In this document: one piece after another, positions 12,697 through 24,761 of the stretch
Layout: each line of letters starts with the position of its first letter
How positions within the stretch are numbered: position 1 is the first letter of the stretch
Assembly: GCF_014805625.2 (NCBI RefSeq)
Contig: NW_023998416.1
Span: 11,002,976-11,066,975 of the forward strand
Source: Glossina fuscipes
Taxonomy: Eukaryota; Arthropoda; Insecta; Diptera; Glossinidae
Length of the DNA: 64,000 bases
Direction: 5' to 3'
Notes under the pieces: generated by a model
What the model saw: the letters and a program-made list of their open reading frames with translations, nothing else
What the model was told of the DNA's origin: nothing
The model's database searches: none
Translations under genes and position numbers: made by a program

Positions 12697-15659
12697 TTGT
12701 CGCGTCGTTGTGGTAGTTTGTTTCGTTGTCAAGGTTAACGTTTAAATGCATCGCTGCCGCATTGTGGTTTCTCTACATCATCAAGTAATGGTTTTGTAAT
12801 ACGTACGTAATATCTGTACGAATGTCTGCTTGCATATGGTCGCGCCACATATGCATGTGTGTATGTATGTGTGCGGTATGGTATTTCTGACTTGCAGAGC
12901 AACTATGTAGAGACAGGCATACAATGAATTAAGAATTTTTGGCGCACTCCATTACGTTTATGGTAGCGAAGTTGATTATTATAAGGTTTCGTATGCATGT
13001 ATTTTTTTTCTCTTTTATTTTATTTATTCATTTTTTTTTTTTTTTTTTGAAAACTACGTAATGATAATGTTATTGTTGCATGTGGTTTTGTAAAACTTAG
13101 TGTTATTTGTGGTGTATTAAATGTTTGCTTCTTTTTTTTTTTTTTTTTAGCTTATATACTAAATTGTGTTTTATTACTTTGTTATATAACTTATATCGTA
13201 TTCGTACCACATACGTTTCGCAAAATGTATGATAAATTAGGTAAGGAAAAAATGTCGGGTCTTTTTTCCATTAAATTTCAAGCAAACTGATATATATATT
13301 TATATATATATATACATATAAATTAAACGAAGTTTATTAAACCTCACTTTTTCAAAATTCAAATTACCATGGACTCAACTAATAAATGTCATAATATTTT
13401 TATGTTATAATTATGTATGGATTATCACCTTTCATACGCAGCTTACCAAGAAGCCATATACGCCTCTGAAAAACTCTATTGGAAAAAAACATCATAAATT
13501 TATTTTCTTCTTTAATATTCAGACATGAACAAATAATGCCTTAGTTAAGAATCAAATAAGTTTTGTTTTTTATCAAAAAAAAAAATTTGTTTTTCAAACA
13601 AAACCGGTTGCCGGCATTAAACAAGAATTTGATGCAAGCGCAACACGTTTGCATTGCAGAGTCATTATCAAGGCTGTCTACTATGATATTAATTTTACAT
13701 GGGTGGTTAGCTAAACGCGTAAAGATTTAATCAAGAAATTTTATAGACAGCAAAGCTATTATCAAATATTGAATGTCAACTGACACAAAGAAAATTGTGT
13801 AATTTTTTCAACTTGCGTTTAAAATCGATTTTTTTTTATCGATTTTGTTTAAGGCAATTTTCTTCATTTCAATTTTATAAATTTTCTACCAATATATATC
13901 CTCCTTGTCAACTAAGTTAAGTTTTTAGTCTAATTTTTGAAGATTTTTTTGTAAAAGGCGATAAAATGTATTTACAAGAAGCTATGTACTTGTATAGGTA
14001 AGTAAACTGACCTACAGGGAAGATGAGAAGTTTTCTCTACGTCAGATCTGGGCGAGATAATATCACTTGTATCGATCAACTTCCATTCATAGAAAATGAT
14101 TTTCATCCCGCAATAGTCTCCTTTTATCCTACCCCACTGACAAGATGATATGAATTTATGATCGAAACATAATTTTCCGAATAATTTCCTTAATATAAAA
14201 GTTATCAACGCATTCCTTGGGGAATCTAGCAGGGTAATGTTAACTTTTAACATTACCATTTCCTCTTCTCTGCTCTTCTTATGTTTTCCTTCTAATAACA
14301 AGACGATGTAGATTGACGATATAGGCGATATAGATGTAGGTATACATGTATGCCAAACAGAACATATTTTGAAACTGTCGTCATTAGGCACCAACTTTTC
14401 TTCTCAAGGCTAACTTTTTTCTCTTGCATCCTTTCGTTAGTAACGTAATTATCATATCTACAATATATTTTGATTTCCGTATTTATCTCTTCCTGACATG
14501 GGTGAAATCAGTTCATCGTCCTTGTTGTCTCTCTTGTCTTGTCTTCTTTATCGGAGTTAGGTCAATTTGCAATTTAATGGTAATATTGTGTTTGTTTATT
14601 GGAAGATAACACTTCTGAAAATAAGATTGAAACAAATAATAGGTCATACGATTATTATGATAAATAATTTTCAATTGATATGCAAACTTACACACTAACT
14701 AGTGGGAAGTTCAACTCAATGAAATGTTTCTATAAATATGTTGAAGAAATTTTTACAGAGGAAAGGGACTAAGATGAAGTAATAAAAACATTTTTAAAAT
14801 TAATTAAAATTAAACAAAAACAAAAAAAAGAAAACAAATTCAACTAAATATTTTCATATCTGCCATATGCTTCTTCTATTATTTTCTTAAAATATATATA
14901 CATTTCTTAGCTTAAGATAATATTTTAGTAAGCTATTTTCACTACTTACAACAGCACTATTCCACATAAGTACATAGTATGTGCAAAGAAAACAAATATT
15001 GATTTGAATTTTATGGGAAATATTTATAAAAAGTCCTTGTAAATACTTCGAATCAATCAAGGTCTTAAAAAAAAAAAAAAAAAACATTAAATCATTAAAC
15101 AAGTGTCTTTAATGAAAGGTACACATAGCAATTTTTTGAAATATTAAATTTTGGGCAATTGGCGAATGTTTGAATCACCAAAAAAAAAAAAAGAAGACAA
15201 TTTTTGGTTGATCAAAAGCGTTTAAACTCACTTTTCGAAAATCTCTTAAGTGAAGCTTCGGTGAATTTCCTTCTAAAGACATTCGGAATTCAAATAAAAA
15301 GAGCGTATATTCTTGGCGCGTAAAAGGAATGTTTCGAAAAAAACTGAGTCAAATTTTTGCGATGTGTTGTACATGTGTTTGTTTTATTACTTTTTTTTTT
15401 TATAAGCCTCTGTACTCATTACGGGACCGGAACAGATCTTTTCATGCCCAAACATTCCTCCTCATTCTCTCCCCTCGGCAATTCTATGCTATACGTCGAA
15501 TTAGCCCATTTTTTCGTTTGAAAATACTTTCAAATGAAAACAAGTACAAATATTGTAGTCGACCAGAACAGACCATTAAATACCCATCACTACCTCACTT
15601 AATACATTCACAACGCCTTTCATTGTTTTAGTTAACAACTTCCCAAAAATATGGTTTTA

Positions 15660-15985
15660 TGGAAGCAGTGGGCGAAAAGGTAATCCGACCCATTCGAACC
15701 ATTGTCAATAGTGTTCGTCTTTGGATCGAAACACATCGGTATATGAAATTTCGTAAAAATATCTCAAAAATGATGATCTGTAAGTTGAAGTAGGTAAGAA
15801 TGCCGCACGGACAGACGGACTGACAAGGCTAGAGCGACTTGGAATCACTAACTGAGAAGTTCGAATATCACTCTCTAAATTGATCGTTATAATTAAAGCC
15901 GGATTTATTTTAAATGCTTCCGAGTCTTGCATAAATCCCCACAAACGCAATATACCCTGTACCACAAGTGGTGTAGAATATAGTG
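15660..15985 (+). repeat. Dispersed repeat, family A copy
   Basis: Matches the 31.9 kb copy in order: a CCATTCGAACCATTGTCA block, a GTCTTTGGATCGAAAC block, an ATATCTCAAAAAT block, a GGACAGACGGACTGAC block, and the terminal AATATACCCTGTACCACAAG followed by TGGTGTAGAATATA. The short protein-like frames over this interval on both strands are chance products of the repeat. Confidence 0.65.
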
Positions 15986-17075
15986 ATAGATAGATCTGAA
16001 CTAATAAGACTATAACTTGCAAGCAGGTAGTCTTTCGACATAGTTTGCCTTTTTGAAGTGCTCCGGGAGAAAGATTGAAATTTCAAGGGCAAAATTTGTT
16101 GTAGTGAATTTTCTCCATATATTCCAGATGATTCAAAGCATCTATAAAGCTAAAAAAAAATAATTTTTTATTATTATATTTCCGAAAATCCATTTTCTTA
16201 ATATTATTATTAATTTTTTTTTTTTTTGGTTAATATTATAAGATGTTAAAAATATTATGCCAAAAGGTCCAGATCAATTGCGGTAAGACTCGAAGAGAGA
16301 GACCCTTTGAAAACTCCCAGCACTGGCACGGACAGTTTAAATCTTTATAGCTTTTAATTCAAAATCCCATTTTTGAAGGTAGTGGTCGTGATTTCTCACA
16401 AAAACACACGCCGAAGTACTTGGACCATGTTTCTTCTAGATTGGATTGACTAGTGGAAGAACGAAGGCAATTTATACTTTTGTGCGTGTAACTGTGTGTG
16501 CGGCAAAAATTACAAATTTCTACCTAAAAAGTTTGAGTAAACTGAAATCGAATCGAACTTTTGACAAGCAACACTTAAGAAATGCAGTGTATTTGCCTTC
16601 ATTATGGGTATTTTCCAAATTCGTTTTAGAAAAATTTTTTACATTTTCTTTTCCTCCAATCGATAAACTTATGAAACTTATTATACACTAAAAATAAATT
16701 GAAAAGTGTTTTGGCACATATTTACCAAAAACCTCATTATACTTACTTACTGCTTAAAGATATAAAAACAATCAATTATTGCCGCAATACCGGAAAATAA
16801 GAAAAAAAAAAGTTAAAATATACGTTTTAAGCTAATTCCCATTAGCCTAATGAAATTTGGTCAAGAAAATCTTGGGGAAGTTTGTGCATTCAACCGTTAG
16901 TCATTTGGAAAAATTTATATGGTTTTTATATAAAATAATAAGAAATTAAAGAAATTTCTTTCGAGTGATAATGAAAAATTTTAAGATATTAACTAAAATA
17001 AATGTGTAAGGAATTCAAACTAAACCGTCTCACCCTAACATCTTAAGAAGCATAGAATGGGGAAATCAAAATAAA
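15986..17075. other. Spacer, nothing recognised
   Basis: AT-rich sequence between a family A repeat and the mariner copy. The 81-codon frame at 16,446-16,691 has no recognisable motif. Confidence 0.4.
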
Positions 17076-17077
17076 TA

Positions 17078-17913
17078 ATAGGTTGGATGGAAAGTTCTGT
17101 CGTATTTTAAATAGGCAAGTAATTTTTCTTGTAAACAAAAAATCCACATTTATTAAGTCGAGAAATTGCAGAAGAGTTGGGCATTCATCATACAACTGTT
17201 GGCCATCACATTAAATCTGTTGGGCTTATGTTAAAACGCAGTGTTTGGATTCCACATAAATTAACGGAAGAGAATTTGTCTGATCATGTAAGAATGTGTT
17301 CATCACATCTGATTAGACACAATATGGAGCCGTTTTTGGACAAGCTGGTTACCGAAGATAAAAAGTGGATTCTTTACGAGAATATTAAAAGAAAAAAAAA
17401 CGTACTGTAAACCAGGAACATAATTGGAACAACACTTCCAAAGATCCAGTGTACTACGAGTTGCTGAAACGGGGAAAAACCATTAACGCGGATCTGTACT
17501 GCAATCAGTTGGATAGATTGAATGCAGCTATCAAAGAAAAAGGGCCTGCATTAGCGTGTAGAAAAGGAATATTGATCCACCACGATAATGCTCGACCGCA
17601 TGCTGCAATGGTGACACAACAAGAACTCAATGTCCTGAGTCACCCTCCGTATTCACCTGACATCGCACCATGTGATTTTTACCTGTTCAGATCTCTGCAA
17701 AATTATCTAACGGGAAAAAAATTCAATTCTTTTGAAAGTTTTTCTAAGGCAGTTGCTGACTAGGACTCCAAGGGCGAGAACTTCTACGAAACAGAAATTC
17801 ACAGGTTACCTGAAAAATGGCAACAGGTTGTAACAAAGAACGGAGCTTATATATATAATAAACGAATTCAAATATTTTTTTTTAAATACGACAGAAATTT
17901 CCCTCCAACCCTC
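17078..17913 (+). mobile_element. Internally deleted mariner (Tc1/mariner) element with TIRs
   Basis: The left end GGTTGGATGGAAAGTTCTGT plus CGTATTTTAAA and the reverse complement of the right end GGTTGGAGGGAAATTTCTGT plus CGTATTTAAA are near-perfect inverted repeats of about 30 bp. Both ends are flanked by TA (17,076-17,077 and 17,914-17,915), the expected target duplication. The TIR may start three bases further out, so the element is about 830-836 bp. Full-length mariners are about 1.3 kb, so a third or more is missing, chiefly the region for the N-terminal DNA-binding domain. The coding remnant is listed separately. The copy cannot encode a functional transposase. Confidence 0.9.
17141..17880 (+). 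pseudogene. Broken mariner DD34D transposase remnant
   Basis: The remnant starts in the second helix-turn-helix region (LLSREIAEELGIHHTTVGHH), continues through VWIPHKLTEENLSDH, and reaches the first catalytic aspartate in VTEDKKWIL (family GDEKW). It breaks at a poly(A) run near 17,391-17,400, where the conserved WWDWKG segment is lost. The reading resumes in another frame with YYELLKRGKTINADLYC, the second aspartate in HHDNARPH, and the third in SPDIAPCDFYLF. The last two aspartates are 29 residues apart instead of the canonical 34, which fits a small in-frame deletion before VLSHPPY. A TAG stop at 17,761 precedes the C-terminal part (FYETEIHRLPEKWQQVV). The N-terminal first third is missing. 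It is dead, though its TIRs could be mobilised in trans. Confidence 0.9.
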
Positions 17914-18092
17914 TATTAATAACAATTCTTGATTACCTCAGGGAAAAAGTTCGCGTTTATTTTTTCTATTTTTGTAGAACTGCGCTCTAACGCTCGCATA
18001 TTTTATAAATCCAAGTCCACATCTTATGGGATATACTTATAAGTTTTCGAGTTACATTTAAGTTTTATTAGTTACTGAAAATCAATGCCACG

Positions 18093-18126
18093 TATATATA
18101 GCACGCTAATCTAACTGATTCAGAAT
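18093..18126 (+). promoter_or_regulatory. TATA box and initiator of the lipase gene
   Basis: TATATATA at 18,093-18,100 is followed by TCAGAA at 18,120-18,125, a fit to the arthropod initiator TCAGT-type consensus. Taking the A at 18,122 as +1 puts the TATA box at -29, the canonical spacing, and leaves a 26-base 5' UTR before the ATG at 18,148. The motifs and spacing are seen; promoter function is inferred. Confidence 0.55.
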
Positions 18127-18147
18127 CCGGCTATATTTTTGACGAGG

Positions 18148-21100
18148 ATGACAGCAATAGCAACGATCGTGTACCTGCTGGCAATTCAAGTGTATACAGT
18201 GGTTGGTGAAGTTGTCTACGAACCCGAAGATGAAACGCTTCTCGTATCCGATGACAAGATCACGTCGCGTCTCAGTCGACCACATCAAATACGAACACTA
18301 ATATATAGACAGAAAGTAAACAAAATCCTGATTTGTTTACTTTTCAGGGCAATAAAGCAAACCACAATTTATCTGCTCAAGGTGTTTCAACATGTTTCTG
18401 TTCATGCAGGCTAACCTTGTTGTTTTTTTGCTCTCTTGCTTGAGACCATCAATTCGTATTTGCGCTAACATGCCACGAATTTAATCGTAGCTTTATAAAT
18501 GTGGCAAGTAAACTAACTACAAGTTAGCTCGGCATTGACCACCAACACGTTAAGCATAGTTCAGGCGAAAAAGCACTTTTTTTACGTCATCTGTTTTATT
18601 TCTCTTGAAAATTATTCCTAAAACTATGCAATTAATTAAGTAAGAGTTAATCTTAAATAATTGCATGCTGTTTATTGCATTGAAACTTTAGTTGCAACTT
18701 TAAACGATTAATTTCCAATCTTTTTTCCTTTGCAACTATTATTTTAAGAAAAATCTATTAAGTAATTAAATAAACCGCATTTCTTATTCAATTCTATTAA
18801 AAAATATTCATGAATAATTTTAATGAATATATATATATATATATAGAGTTGATTACAGTGAAGCAAAAAAAAAAAAAGAAAAAAAAAAAAGGAATTGAAG
18901 AAAAAAAGGACAACTTAAACGTTCTTCGAGAAAAATATGTAGAAATGCAAATGCATGCAAATGAAATGCGTTGCAGCAGCATTAGTTGGAATTTTGCATA
19001 AAGAAAACTTTCCTAACTAACGCAGGAAAGAGTCGAATTAAGTCAAAATATAAAAGCGTTGTGAAAAAGTAACTTTCTTAATTAAATTCATAGTCAGAGA
19101 GTAAAAGAAATAAGAGATAAATTAGCTCATAGCACAAACGCTCACGCATACACGTGTGCATAAAAGCCAGTAAAGTTTCATTTTCATGTTCTTCTTACCG
19201 TACTTTTTGTTCTTTGTTTAATAGTCACCTTTCATTTGCATACGAAATAACAAAAGGCAGCTTATGACAAGAACGGAAAGATAGATGGTGAGAAAGATGA
19301 AAAGAGAAAAAGAATGAGAAAGCGAAAGCGAAAGAGAGAGATACGCACAATGCAATTTTCATTTCATTTTCTTTTAGTTAATATTTTACTTATTTTCTTC
19401 GAACTTTATTACAATTTTCTTTTTACTCCCTGCTTTCTCGTTTTTAGCCCAAATTAATACGGAAATACGGTTACCCTTCAGAAACGCATACCGTATTCAC
19501 TAAGGACGGCTACATACTCGAAATGCATCGCATACCAAAAAAAGGCGCCCAACCAGTGCTTTTAATGCACGGCATATTGGATACCTCAGCTACATGGGTA
19601 TTAATGGGTCCTAAATCCGGTTTGGGTAGGTTATGTATATAAATACATATGTATATATGTATGTATTTTCAAACATACCATCTGTTGCTGACTTGCATCT
19701 GTGTGAGATGCATTAAAAAAAAACAAACAAACAAACATTCATTAGCATTTTCAACTTTTTTGTCCAATATTTTGTTTGATGGTTTGGGGATTATTTGATT
19801 TTCTAGGTTATGTACTTTCCGACTTGGGCTACGATGTATGGATGGGTAATGCACGCGGCAATCGTTACTCGAAAAATCACACCAGCCTTAATAGCGATTA
19901 TGTCGAATTCTGGGATTTCACATTTCACGAGATGGGCAAATACGATTTACCAGCCAATATTGACTATATACTGGCCAACACCGGTTACGATCAATTACAT
20001 TACATAGGTCACTCACAGGTTGGTATCAGACTCTTCGCATGTGAAGATCATAGAAATAAAAAATCCGATTAACATTTGATCCATTGCTTTAATACATCTA
20101 TTAAAGGCAAGAGATAGCTCTTGGTTTTTACTATAATCGATTAAATAAGAGATACGTATGCGATAAAAATTTATGATAAAATATTTGTCCTTCAATTGTT
20201 TAGAGGCTCTCCAACGCGATAGAGACAACATTTGCCCTAATAATGTTAAACAATTTTTTAATAAAGAAGAACTTTATTGTAAAATCCAATAACAGACGAT
20301 ATCGTCTGTTTGCAGACCATAAAAACCGAATTGTTACCTAAATTGCTCTTTAGATGTAACAGGTAGAAGAAGGTAGAGTACTATATTAACCATTTCTGTG
20401 ATAAATTTAAACGCTACAGTAGTTATTCTTAGAGAGTGGCGAGTCTTCATTCCAAACGTGAAAAGGTTTAAATTCATTTCAGATAACTAATTGAGCACAA
20501 GTTACTACAATCCAGACTTGAACATAGGGCCTATCGCCTTGGTTCTATTCTGATTCAAGATTACACGACTACTTTCCTGCAATGTTTTGCAATAGTCTTG
20601 AACGGCTGCTCCTCATACGGTCGTAAAATTTATTGATAGCTGTATTACGGTATCATGTTGAGTATCGCAATCTTTGCGCTATTTTATCCATTATTAAGTC
20701 GTTATACCCATCACGATTGAACAGTAACTTCAACGAGAGCTTGAAGTCGTTTCTGTGACTTCTGCTTGCAATATAAGCCGCTACCAAGACCTTAATTGTT
20801 ATTTGTCCAGACTCCCCAGACTTGTGCTAATTTTAGTTAATCATTTCTAGATAGAGTTTCAAGCAAGACAAGATCTAGAACTACTATCCTTCAAGCCCAA
20901 GTGTGCCCCATGCTAACATCTTAGGTTTCAAAGGCATCCATTAACGTTAGCCACGCTCCGACTTTAGAAAAGGTATGGCTGATAGACTATCCTTAACTTT
21001 TAAAGAACTCTCGTATACCAGAATATGTTTAAAATGGCAGTACAAGCTGGAAATTGTTGATGAGATTTTCGATTGCACTTCTTTACATGCTGTCTGAGCT

Positions 21101-24100
21101 TTCCTCTGTCTGCTATTCGCTGTTAAGATGCCTACGATTCCAAAATAAAAATAGAAACCTGATACTTGAACATATGTATTTTCACTTCATGGCTACGGAC
21201 CAAAACTGACAAGGCCATGATCAGTTTACAAATATATATAAAAAAGTCGAAGACCTGTAAACTACAAATTTAATAACTAAATATTCAATCAAATATTCAG
21301 TCAAAGTATTTAGCGGTGGCTTCGCCGATTGCTGGGGAAAACGGGAACGGTCCACCTTGCCATCTTATATTGATGTGAGCTTATGTTAATGTGTCTATCC
21401 GCAAGTTGCGATAATTGCGTGTTTTTTGTAGGAGTGGTAGGCATGTAAGAGAGGTGTAAGGGTGGAGGGAAAGGTTGTCATTACTTGTTTTATTTGCGAA
21501 TCCCAACTACTGGATTACTAGGACGCGTTTTATTTTTCTGTCGTTCTTTTCTGCGACTTAGACAAGTCCAATAGACGAAGCGATTCCATTAAGTCGACTT
21601 AAAATTTTCTCACAGAAAATATCATATTACAAACGGTTTAATTAAAATTGGCTCACCGTCTTCCCTTTTTCTCCCTCTTGGTGTCGCACGGTGGTGGTCA
21701 CCACCGTGCAGAGGACATTCGCTGACTGGCCGTTCAAGTAAAAAGAAACAAAATAAAAAAATTGTAAAGATATGAAACAAAGCTACCAAGCTGTCAAAAA
21801 GCCTTTTTCGAATTTCTTTGATGTGCAAAATTTTATCTCAAAGTCTACACTCGGAGTTTCCTCTCATTGTTCTTTAATTAAATAAAAATAAAAAAAAGAA
21901 AAGCAAAAAAACGAAATCCTATTTTTCTTAAGTAATATGGCGAAGCAGATTTGGGCTTTTCGAGACGAAATCACCAACGACTTCTTTTATTCCCCATTAT
22001 TTATTTGTTTATTTATTAAATTTTTGTTCACCAGGGTACCGCTGTTTTCTGGGTGCTATGCTCAGAGCAACCGCAGTATACACAGAAAATTTTATCCATG
22101 CATGCTTTGGCACCCATCGCTTATATAGCTGATATGAAAAGTCCGCTGTTTCGTACCTTGGTGTTATTTTTGGACTTTTTTACGGTACGTAAAACTGTTG
22201 TTATGCAATTGATGATAATACTCTTTGTGGTGATGTGATTTCACACTATCGCCTATATAACGCACACAATGGTTTTAACTAATAAATTTCATTTTGCTAT
22301 GGTATAGGCCGCCTCACGCATGTTGCGCATCACCGAATTCATGCCGAACACGAAATTCCTCGTTGACCACAGTCAGTTGGTGTGTCATGACAATGCCATG
22401 ACTCAGGAAGTTTGCTCGAATATATTGTTTTTGGTCGCTGGTTACAACTCAGAACAATTGAATAAGGTGAGTAAAAAGCCATACCAGTAAATATAAGTTT
22501 ATTTCTTGCTTTTTCCTTTTTGACTTTTATGTCGAGCATTTTTTACTTAGGTGCATGTGCAGCATACGCAGGCAAAAAATTAAATGCTTCACTTAACGTG
22601 TTGAAAACTCTTTCATTTTTTTCGCCTTTTTACTTTGGTTTTACTCTCGTTATTTCAATAATTATTTTCAGCGCACGTATATCCCAGCTCACGTATAGAT
22701 AGGATTGCTAGCAATTATACAAAAGGCTCTGTGACACATCTATGATTGTGAGTCGTTTTTGTGGCGGATAATAATTTCAGTGGCATTGTGATGCGTTCAC
22801 CTTCATTTTTGCGGTTCGTGGCAGGCTTATGGTAATTTCATGTAATACGCTTACGTTCCTCGTAGTAATAGTCCATAGTGTTTGTTATGAAGCCGTTGCC
22901 ATATCAAACCTGTTCCAGATAAACTTAAGGAATTCAAGAAAATTTATAATTGAATGCATGTTGTATTGAACTGTCGAATAAGTCTATCGTAAGGACCACA
23001 ACCCGTTTGCTTTCTCATTTCAACTTAAAACAATCAAAAAAAAAAAAAAAAAACAATTGAGTGCAGAATATATTTAACCAGTTGTTGTAGTGCAGTGTAG
23101 TCATCTTTGACATTTTCACAGGTTATATAGTAAACGGAGCATTTTCTTTTACCTCACAAGACATATCTTAAAAATTAATATATTTTAAAATTAAGTTAAT
23201 GCTCGCTGCAATACTTACTATAAAATACTACTAAAGAGAACTGTGATAGTATAACAAGAAAAAGCAAGAAAATTTAAAAGCTGAAGCGAACTCATATGTT
23301 GCATATATATGAGATGTCTCTGTTAACTCTGATTGAAGTAGTATTGCTACGTTAGCAGCCATTCGTTCTTGGTACTTCATTAATCTTTCGTTTTCGTTCT
23401 TGGCAGGAGCAAAATGTCTATTAAAGTTTCTCTGTTTCATGCTTAATGTTTATAAAGCAAACGCGGACACAACTCTTTCGCTGCCCTTAAATAATAATAA
23501 CATTTTTTTTATCCGATTCTTTAGTACATATTAAAGCAGGGTGCGGTCGTCATTAAACCCCCTACTCCTCTTTGCTTAATACTGTTATTCATACAACGTC
23601 ACAGCAATATAGAGTGTTTTATGGAAAGTGTTTGACATCGAAAGTGGTCCAATCCAAAGCATTTCTTATAGCGTTCGTGATGTCAGAACATGCCCATGTA
23701 TCAAATGTGATCAATGTATCATAACAATCGAGACCTGTAAGTCTAATCCAAGAAAACAAGGTGGATACACGGACAGACCTGCTTAGTAAAAGTGATCCTA
23801 AATCGCTCATTATAATGAGAGATGAATCTATATCAAGTCTTTCTGCATTGCATACTTACGCACAAACTTCATATATCATCGTACCACAAATGGTGTAGAG
23901 TACAAAAATGTGTTTCACAATATTTTATTTAAATGGAGAGTATATATAGTGCTCTTCGATTATGTTACGGCACTACATCAGTTTATTAAGATTCTGGTCA
24001 TAATCTCAAAGCTCTAGTTAAAAAAAAAAGCAAATTTGTTTTAAATTTTTTCTTATCATCCTTGCCAGGTTAAGTGTGAAATTAAACATAACGATTAATA

Positions 24101-24725
24101 CTTCGGCAAATTGCGAGTTTAAAAATATGACACACACCTACATACGATATTTTTCAACGTGTCCTCGCTCTGCCTTCCTATCTAATATCCTGCACAAGCT
24201 TATGATGTATATTAAGATATACGATCCAAGCAGAATACACATCGTCTCGCTTATCTCTCTCTGCTATTTATCGTATTTAAATTAGGCTTCAAGCAAACAT
24301 CCACTTGTGCGATGAGTGAAAAAAACCACGAGAGAAAGATTCTGTTAAGCTTCGGTACATTTGATCAAAACGATCGGTTTTAATTTATTTAATCAATCAC
24401 ATAGGGGTGACCGCAGATTCCATAATCTCTCAGAGATAGTTTAAAAATACCATTTTAAGTCTCGTACCCTTTTAAAGCTTCGGGTTTGTTGAATTTTAAT
24501 AACAGAAACTCTTCGATTTACTTTGCAAGCAAATTTCGAATATATTTTTAAATACTCGTGTGGTATTCGTTACAATACCAGCAATGGAGAACACACTTTT
24601 CTTCGACCCTATGTAAGTAAATTCCCTTCGTCTTCCTCTATCTATTAAGTTTGCTGACTAGCAGTGTTCCTATAACACATGTGCAGTGAACACCACTAAG
24701 TCCCTTGTGGGATGTACACAATTGC

Positions 24726-24761
<36 letters not shown>

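Larger units (their letters stand above)
6266..15659. other. Gene-poor AT-rich region with microsatellites
   Basis: I find no gene in these 9.4 kb. The notable content is simple sequence: GT repeats at 6359-6384, AT-rich arrays at 8854-8928 and 12,648-12,696, an ACAT array at 9161-9214, and many poly(T) or poly(A) runs. A 140-codon minus-strand frame at 13,972-14,394 begins with TTG and has no recognisable domain. It is treated as non-coding unless homology is found. Confidence 0.4.

Noticed and set aside
18139..18147. TTG three codons upstream as the lipase start
   Set aside because: Fly genes start at ATG; the ATG at 18,148 fits the signal peptide and the promoter spacing.
20701..20720. 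TTATACCCATCACGATTGAA in lipase intron 3 and a similar string near 42,937
   Set aside because: They resemble the family B start, but no further family B blocks follow, so they are not called as copies.
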